This document shows, piece by piece, positions 60,011-64,000 of a DNA stretch of 64,000 bases. The position numbers were made by a program, and so were the translations under genes. Origin of the DNA: an uncultured Bacteroidales bacterium (GTDB taxonomy: Bacteria > Bacteroidota > Bacteroidia > Bacteroidales > UBA932). The notes beneath the pieces were generated by a model. It did no database searches. It saw only the letters and a program-made list of their open reading frames with translations, and was not told where the DNA came from. Location of the stretch: NCBI GenBank assembly GCA_937899055.1, contig CALBPX010000074.1:1-64000 (forward strand), in the 5' to 3' direction. Position 1 is the first letter of the stretch, and each line of letters starts with the position of its first letter.

Positions 60011-61042
60011 ATGGCATTTTCATTTTTAACCCAAGAACTAGCAATCGACCTCGGAACGGCCAATACCGTTATCTTCCAGAAAGACAAGATCGTGGTCGAT
60101 GAACCTTCTATCATAGCGATAGATGTCAACACCAAAAAGCCTATGGCCATAGGCAAGGAGGCTTCTTTGTGGCAGGGAAAGACCAACCCCAACATCAAGA
60201 CTATCAGGCCAATGAAAGACGGAGTAATTGCAGACTTCCAGGCCGCGGAACACATGATCAGGGGTTTCATCAAAATGATAAACAGCAAGAGAGCTTCTCT
60301 GTTCTCCCCCAACCTGAAGATTGTGATAGCAATTCCGAGCGGCAGTACCGAAGTGGAAACCAGGGCTGTAAGGGATGCTGCCGAACATTCCGGAGGCAGA
60401 GATGTTTACATAATTCTGGAACCTATGGCAGCAGCCATCGGAATAGGACTCAATGTAGAAGAACCGTCCGGCCACATGGTTGTAGATATAGGCGGCGGCA
60501 CTACCGAATGTGCTGTAATTTCTCTGGGCGGCATAGTATGGAACGAGAGCCTGAAAGTTGCCGGAGATGTATTCACCTCTGATATACAGCAATATCTGCG
60601 TCAGCAGTACAACATAAAAATCGGCGAAAGTACTGCAGAAAAGATAAAGATTGCCGTGGGCGCAGCCATTCCGGACCTTGAAACACCGCCGGAGCCATAT
60701 ATTGCCAAAGGTCCTAACCTGATGACTGCCTATCCGGTAGAAGTGCCCGTATCTTCAATGGAGATAGCACATTGCCTTGATAAATCCATTGCAAAAATAG
60801 AAACCACAATCATCAATGTGCTGGAGCAGACTCCGCCTGAGCTTTATGCCGACATCGTCAAGGAAGGCATCTACCTCAGCGGCGGCGGAGCCCTTATCAG
60901 GGGTTTGGACAAGAGGCTCAGCGATAAGCTCAAGATACCTTTCCATGTAGCGGAGGATCCGCTCAGAGCTGTAGCCCGCGGTACAAACACCGCCCTCAAG
61001 AATCTGAGTAAGAGGCACTCTCTCCCATACCTGATGAGGTAA
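60011..61042 (+). CDS. mreB: rod-shape actin homologue MreB
   Basis: 343 aa. It forms membrane-bound filaments that steer cell-wall synthesis in rod cells. Actin-fold marks: AIDLGTANT (phosphate 1), VVDIGGGTTECAVISLGGIV (phosphate 2), ILEPMAAAIGIGL, and YLSGGGALIRGLD (adenosine). First gene of mreB-mreC-mreD-PBP2, all close or overlapping. Confidence 0.97.
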   Translation: MAFSFLTQELAIDLGTANTVIFQKDKIVVDEPSIIAIDVNTKKPMAIGKEASLWQGKTNPNIKTIRPMKDGVIADFQAAEHMIRGFIKMINSKRASLFSPNLKIVIAIPSGSTEVETRAVRDAAEHSGGRDVYIILEPMAAAIGIGLNVEEPSGHMVVDIGGGTTECAVISLGGIVWNESLKVAGDVFTSDIQQYLRQQYNIKIGESTAEKIKIAVGAAIPDLETPPEPYIAKGPNLMTAYPVEVPVSSMEIAHCLDKSIAKIETTIINVLEQTPPELYADIVKEGIYLSGGGALIRGLDKRLSDKLKIPFHVAEDPLRAVARGTNTALKNLSKRHSLPYLMR

Positions 61043-61049
61043 TCCGCAG

Positions 61050-61922
61050 ATGAAACTTCCTCCGCTGATTTACAACTCAATAGGAAAATTCCTGGTGTTC
61101 GCCGCCCTGGAAACCGTTTGTATGTTGCTGATTGTAAACAACAGCACAATACAGAAGGGCAGGGTCATGGAGGGAGTACGCTCTGTCCAGTCGTTCTTCT
61201 GGGAAAAGAGCACGGCCATAAAAAACTATACCGGCCTTACTGGCAGCAACAGAAAACTGGAGGAAGAAAACCAGAGGCTTCTGGAGCAGAATCTGATCTA
61301 CCGCAACTTTATAATCCGGAACCTGGGGCAGGAAAAGCTCAACGAACTTTCTGTGCAGATTAAAAACAATGTAGGGGATTCTTCTCTGACAGGTTTTTCT
61401 TTCACCCTGGCAAAGGTTATCAAGAACACAGTTAACACCACACACAACTATCTTGTCCTGGACAAGGGACTGAAAGACGGAATCACCGAAGACCTTGGAG
61501 TTGTTACCCCAAGCGGAGTGGTGGGTATAGTCAGGGGCGTGGGCAAAAACTTCTGCTATGTACACTCGCTGCTCAATATGAATCAGACCATAAGCGCCAG
61601 AATCGGGCAAAGCCAGATTCCCGGAAGCCTCAAGTGGGACGGCAAAAGCATCTACCGCGCCTCCCTTTCGGAAATTCCTATCAACATGGAAGTTACAAAG
61701 GGCGACACTGTCTATACCAGCGGCAGCTCCTCGTTCTTTCCTCCGGACATTCCCATTGCCACGGCCCTGTCCTACTCCATTGAGAACGGAGCCAGCAAAA
61801 AAGTTGAAGTGGAACTTCTTCAGGATTTTTCCAAGCTGGACTATGTGATAATACTCAACAACCAATACAAGAACGAGATTGACTCCCTTTCTTCTCTCAA
61901 ACCTGAGGCAGCTAAAAAGTAA
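61050..61922 (+). CDS. mreC: rod-shape protein MreC
   Basis: 290 aa, 7 bases after mreB. One N-terminal membrane helix (FLVFAALETVCMLLIV), a coiled coil (NRKLEEENQRLLEQNLIYRNFI) and the periplasmic beta domains with DKGLKDGITEDLGVVTPSGVVGIV, matching MreC. It connects MreB filaments to wall enzymes in the periplasm. The stop overlaps the mreD start (TAATG). Confidence 0.93.
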   Translation: MKLPPLIYNSIGKFLVFAALETVCMLLIVNNSTIQKGRVMEGVRSVQSFFWEKSTAIKNYTGLTGSNRKLEEENQRLLEQNLIYRNFIIRNLGQEKLNELSVQIKNNVGDSSLTGFSFTLAKVIKNTVNTTHNYLVLDKGLKDGITEDLGVVTPSGVVGIVRGVGKNFCYVHSLLNMNQTISARIGQSQIPGSLKWDGKSIYRASLSEIPINMEVTKGDTVYTSGSSSFFPPDIPIATALSYSIENGASKKVEVELLQDFSKLDYVIILNNQYKNEIDSLSSLKPEAAKK

Positions 61923-62431
61923 TGGATTGGGTCAAGTACATATACGGGTTCATAGTCATATTGATTCTCCAGCTGCTGTGCTGTGAATTCATATCGGTAT
62001 GGCCCGTTCTGTACATTGCTGTAATTCCGCTTATTGTGGTGATACTGCCCTCTTCCGTAAGCACTTACATTGTCATGCTCCTGGGGTTTGCCATAGGGCT
62101 GCTGACCGATGCCCTTTCTGACGGAGTACTGGGCCTGAACGCTGCAAGCTGCACTTTGGCCGGAGCCTTCAAGAACATGATAACGGAGCCCATGAGAAGG
62201 TACGACATCCAGTCCGACGAGTTCAACATGAACAGCGGAGAATTCCGCAGCGGAAAGCTTGTGGTGCTTCTTGCCCTGTGCTACCTTCTGTTCTTTACGG
62301 CTTATGTCCTGATAGACGGAGCCGGAGTTGCCGGCTGGCTCTACATCCTGCTCCGTATTGTTCTGAATGTTATTGTAAACACCGCCATTGCCTATCTGCT
62401 CATAAAGCTATGGATAAGAAGATTCTTCTGA
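61922..62431 (+). CDS. mreD: rod-shape protein MreD
   Basis: 169 aa, five or six membrane helices with almost no soluble part. Assignment comes from size, hydrophobicity, the GLLTDALSDGVLGLNAASC-type segment typical of MreD, and its place between mreC and PBP2. The last 22 bases overlap the PBP2 gene. Confidence 0.88.
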   Translation: MDWVKYIYGFIVILILQLLCCEFISVWPVLYIAVIPLIVVILPSSVSTYIVMLLGFAIGLLTDALSDGVLGLNAASCTLAGAFKNMITEPMRRYDIQSDEFNMNSGEFRSGKLVVLLALCYLLFFTAYVLIDGAGVAGWLYILLRIVLNVIVNTAIAYLLIKLWIRRFF

Positions 62432-64000
62432 CGGCCGGCATCATAATTGCCGCCCTGTGCCTTGCCTTCAGACTCTTCTGGCTCCAGATTATAGACGAGC
62501 ACTACAAGGTGAGTGCAGACAACAACGCCCTCCTGTACCAGACTCAGTATCCGGCCAGAGGAGAAATCAAAGACCGCAACGGAAACACCCTGGTTGGCAA
62601 CAAGACCACATACGACATCATGGTCACCCCCATAGACCTCAAGGAATTTGACACGGTAGATTTCTGCAACATCTTCCACCTGGACATGAACGATGTAAGG
62701 AAAAAGCTCAGCTACTACCGCGAAAACCGCCGGCGGATAGGATATCAGACCTTCACCTTTGTAAAACAGGTATCCGGCTCATCCTACAGTCATTATGCGG
62801 AAAAGGCCTATAAGTTTCCGGGGTTCTATGCCATAAGCAGAACCGCAAGGATATATCCTTATGAAGCCGGAGCAAGTCTTTACGGCTACATCAACGAAGC
62901 CGACTCCGCCTACCTTGCAAACAATCCCGAATATCGCAGAGGAGACTATGTGGGCATTACCGGCATAGAACGCTCCTACGAGGATGTGCTCAGAGGCAAA
63001 AAGGGTTACAATATTATGGTCCGCGATGTGCACAACCGCATCCGCCAAAGCTTTAGAAACGGCGAATACGATGTGGCCGCAGAGCCTGGCAAAGACCTCA
63101 TAGCCAGCATAGACGGCCCCCTCCAGCAATATGGTGAAGCCCTGATGCAAAACAAGGTAGGAAGCATAGTTGCAATAGAGCCGGCAACCGGAGAGATTCT
63201 GGCCATAGTATCGGCCCCGTCGCTGACCGTAAACGACCTTTCCAACATAAGGAAAGAATATTCCAGACTGCTTGCAGACCCATACAAACCAATGTTCAAC
63301 AGGGCGGTCATGAGCGCCTATCCTCCAGGCAGCGTCTTCAAGACCGCAAATGCCCTCATAGCCCAGCAGAACGGCATAATAAATTCCGAAACCAGGTTTT
63401 CCTGCTCCAGGGGCTTCTACTACTCCGGCGGCAAAATGGGGTGCCACGGGCACCGCAGCCCGCTGAACCTCAAGGAGTCTATTATGATGAGCTGCAACGC
63501 CTACTATGCCAATGTCTTCAGGGGTATAATGAGAGACCCCAACCACCAACCCATAGGAGAGGCTTTTGACCATTGGAAGAGTCAGGTCAACAAGTTCGGA
63601 TTCGGAGTAAAACTCGGCAGCGATTTTCCGGCCGAACTGCAGGGCAACCTCCCTACCACAAAGACCTACGACAAGATTCACGGAAAAGGCAAATGGAGCG
63701 CCTTCAACATCTTGTCTCTGGCCATAGGGCAGGGAGAGGTGGGAGCCACTCCAATGCAAATTGCAAATCTGGCTGCAATTATTGCAAACAGAGGCTATTA
63801 CATAATACCTCACCTGATAAAGAACGCACCCGATTCGCTGAGAAAGATAAAATACACCACAAAACACTGGGTTGATATAGACCGCCAGTATTTTGATCCT
63901 GTGGTAGAAGGTATGTATCTTTCTGTCAATGCTCCAGCCGGAACGGGAGGAACATCCCACAGGGCCAGAATAGATGACATTGTAGTTTGCGGAAAAACCG
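62410..64000 (+). CDS. mrdA: penicillin-binding protein 2 (3' end beyond window)
   Basis: 530 codons up to the right edge. N-terminal membrane anchor (LTAGIIIAALCLAFRLFWL), the dimerisation/pedestal domain (PARGEIKDRNGNTLVGN, RTARIYPYEAGASLYGYI) and a transpeptidase with nucleophile in PGSVFKTANA (SxxK) and SCN in MMSCNAYYAN. A third motif begins at the edge (CGKT). It crosslinks peptidoglycan in the elongation complex with MreB/C/D. RodA may follow outside the window. Confidence 0.95.
   Translation, partial: MDKKILLTAGIIIAALCLAFRLFWLQIIDEHYKVSADNNALLYQTQYPARGEIKDRNGNTLVGNKTTYDIMVTPIDLKEFDTVDFCNIFHLDMNDVRKKLSYYRENRRRIGYQTFTFVKQVSGSSYSHYAEKAYKFPGFYAISRTARIYPYEAGASLYGYINEADSAYLANNPEYRRGDYVGITGIERSYEDVLRGKKGYNIMVRDVHNRIRQSFRNGEYDVAAEPGKDLIASIDGPLQQYGEALMQNKVGSIVAIEPATGEILAIVSAPSLTVNDLSNIRKEYSRLLADPYKPMFNRAVMSAYPPGSVFKTANALIAQQNGIINSETRFSCSRGFYYSGGKMGCHGHRSPLNLKESIMMSCNAYYANVFRGIMRDPNHQPIGEAFDHWKSQVNKFGFGVKLGSDFPAELQGNLPTTKTYDKIHGKGKWSAFNILSLAIGQGEVGATPMQIANLAAIIANRGYYIIPHLIKNAPDSLRKIKYTTKHWVDIDRQYFDPVVEGMYLSVNAPAGTGGTSHRARIDDIVVCGKT

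Noticed and set aside
4042..60925. CTCAGCGAT as a Chi or KOPS site
   Set aside because: Nearly equal numbers on both strands; those motifs are polar relative to replication.
62779..63960. 393-aa minus-strand frame
   Set aside because: Antisense shadow of the PBP2 gene; Cys/Tyr/Gly-rich composition typical of shadows.

Overview
The window reads as a chromosomal segment of a Bacteroidota bacterium, most likely order Bacteroidales. The evidence is threefold. Many intergenic regions carry the Bacteroidota promoter form (TTTG, 19-21 bases, then TAnnTTTG). Family members typical of the group are present: a DUF4923 lipoprotein, a TGS-fused nucleoside kinase, a CBM20-bearing MalQ relative, a Bacteroides-type tryptophanase, and a sigma factor paired with a membrane-anchored beta-barrel protein. 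LPS Kdo transferase, MlaE/F and beta-barrel genes indicate a Gram-negative envelope. Species cannot be named from the sequence alone.

Layout. 1-3300: 5' part of a large secreted RHS/YD-repeat protein (minus strand, runs off the left edge), with a 35-codon ORF and a promoter/inverted repeat upstream. 3400-4860: SGNH hydrolase, five-repeat beta-flower protein, bidirectional terminator, tRNA-Met and tRNA-Gln. 4900-12870: housekeeping (ispF, mutL, rhomboid protease, EEP hydrolase, tsaC, rsmE, NagX-like acyltransferase, tsaE). 12864-15240: a remnant island with three 13-bp repeats at an exact 32-bp period, a truncated AAA-ATPase start, an intact AAA/DUF4143 ATPase, an Abi-like fragment and a headless serpin. 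15373-31115: comM, M13 peptidase, EnvC-like and TPR proteins, ECF sigma plus trans-envelope barrel protein, mlaE/F, waaA, namZ, deoxynucleoside kinase, pcm and an MBL hydrolase. 31115-46623: uvrA, nucleoside kinase, a MalQ-like probable pseudoenzyme, flippase-like protein, PfkB kinase, two-component system, secreted hydrolases and radA. 46667-47990: a second remnant island (ORF6N protein, chimeric RhuM-like fragment, IS5-type transposase tail, winged-helix fragment). 47996-64000: tnaA-prmC, ddl, PBP1A, topA, a degenerate ureohydrolase-like protein, an Lrp regulator, ispD, purH and mreBCD-PBP2 (cut by the right edge).

Functionally the window is dominated by cell-envelope genes (peptidoglycan synthesis and recycling, LPS, rod-shape complex, phospholipid transport), t6A and rRNA modification, isoprenoid precursor synthesis (ispD and ispF) and DNA repair/recombination (mutL, uvrA, radA, comM, topA).

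The most unusual DNA-level signal is the 9-mer CTCAGCGAT. I counted 20 exact copies by eye in 64 kb, against about 0.5 expected from base composition. They lie on both strands, inside genes, in several reading frames, and I found none in the two remnant islands or the RHS gene. This resembles an uptake-type or other architectural DNA motif. Other notable items are the 32-bp-period repeats, the MalQ-like and ureohydrolase-like proteins that have lost catalytic residues, and two islands of collapsed defence and mobile genes.
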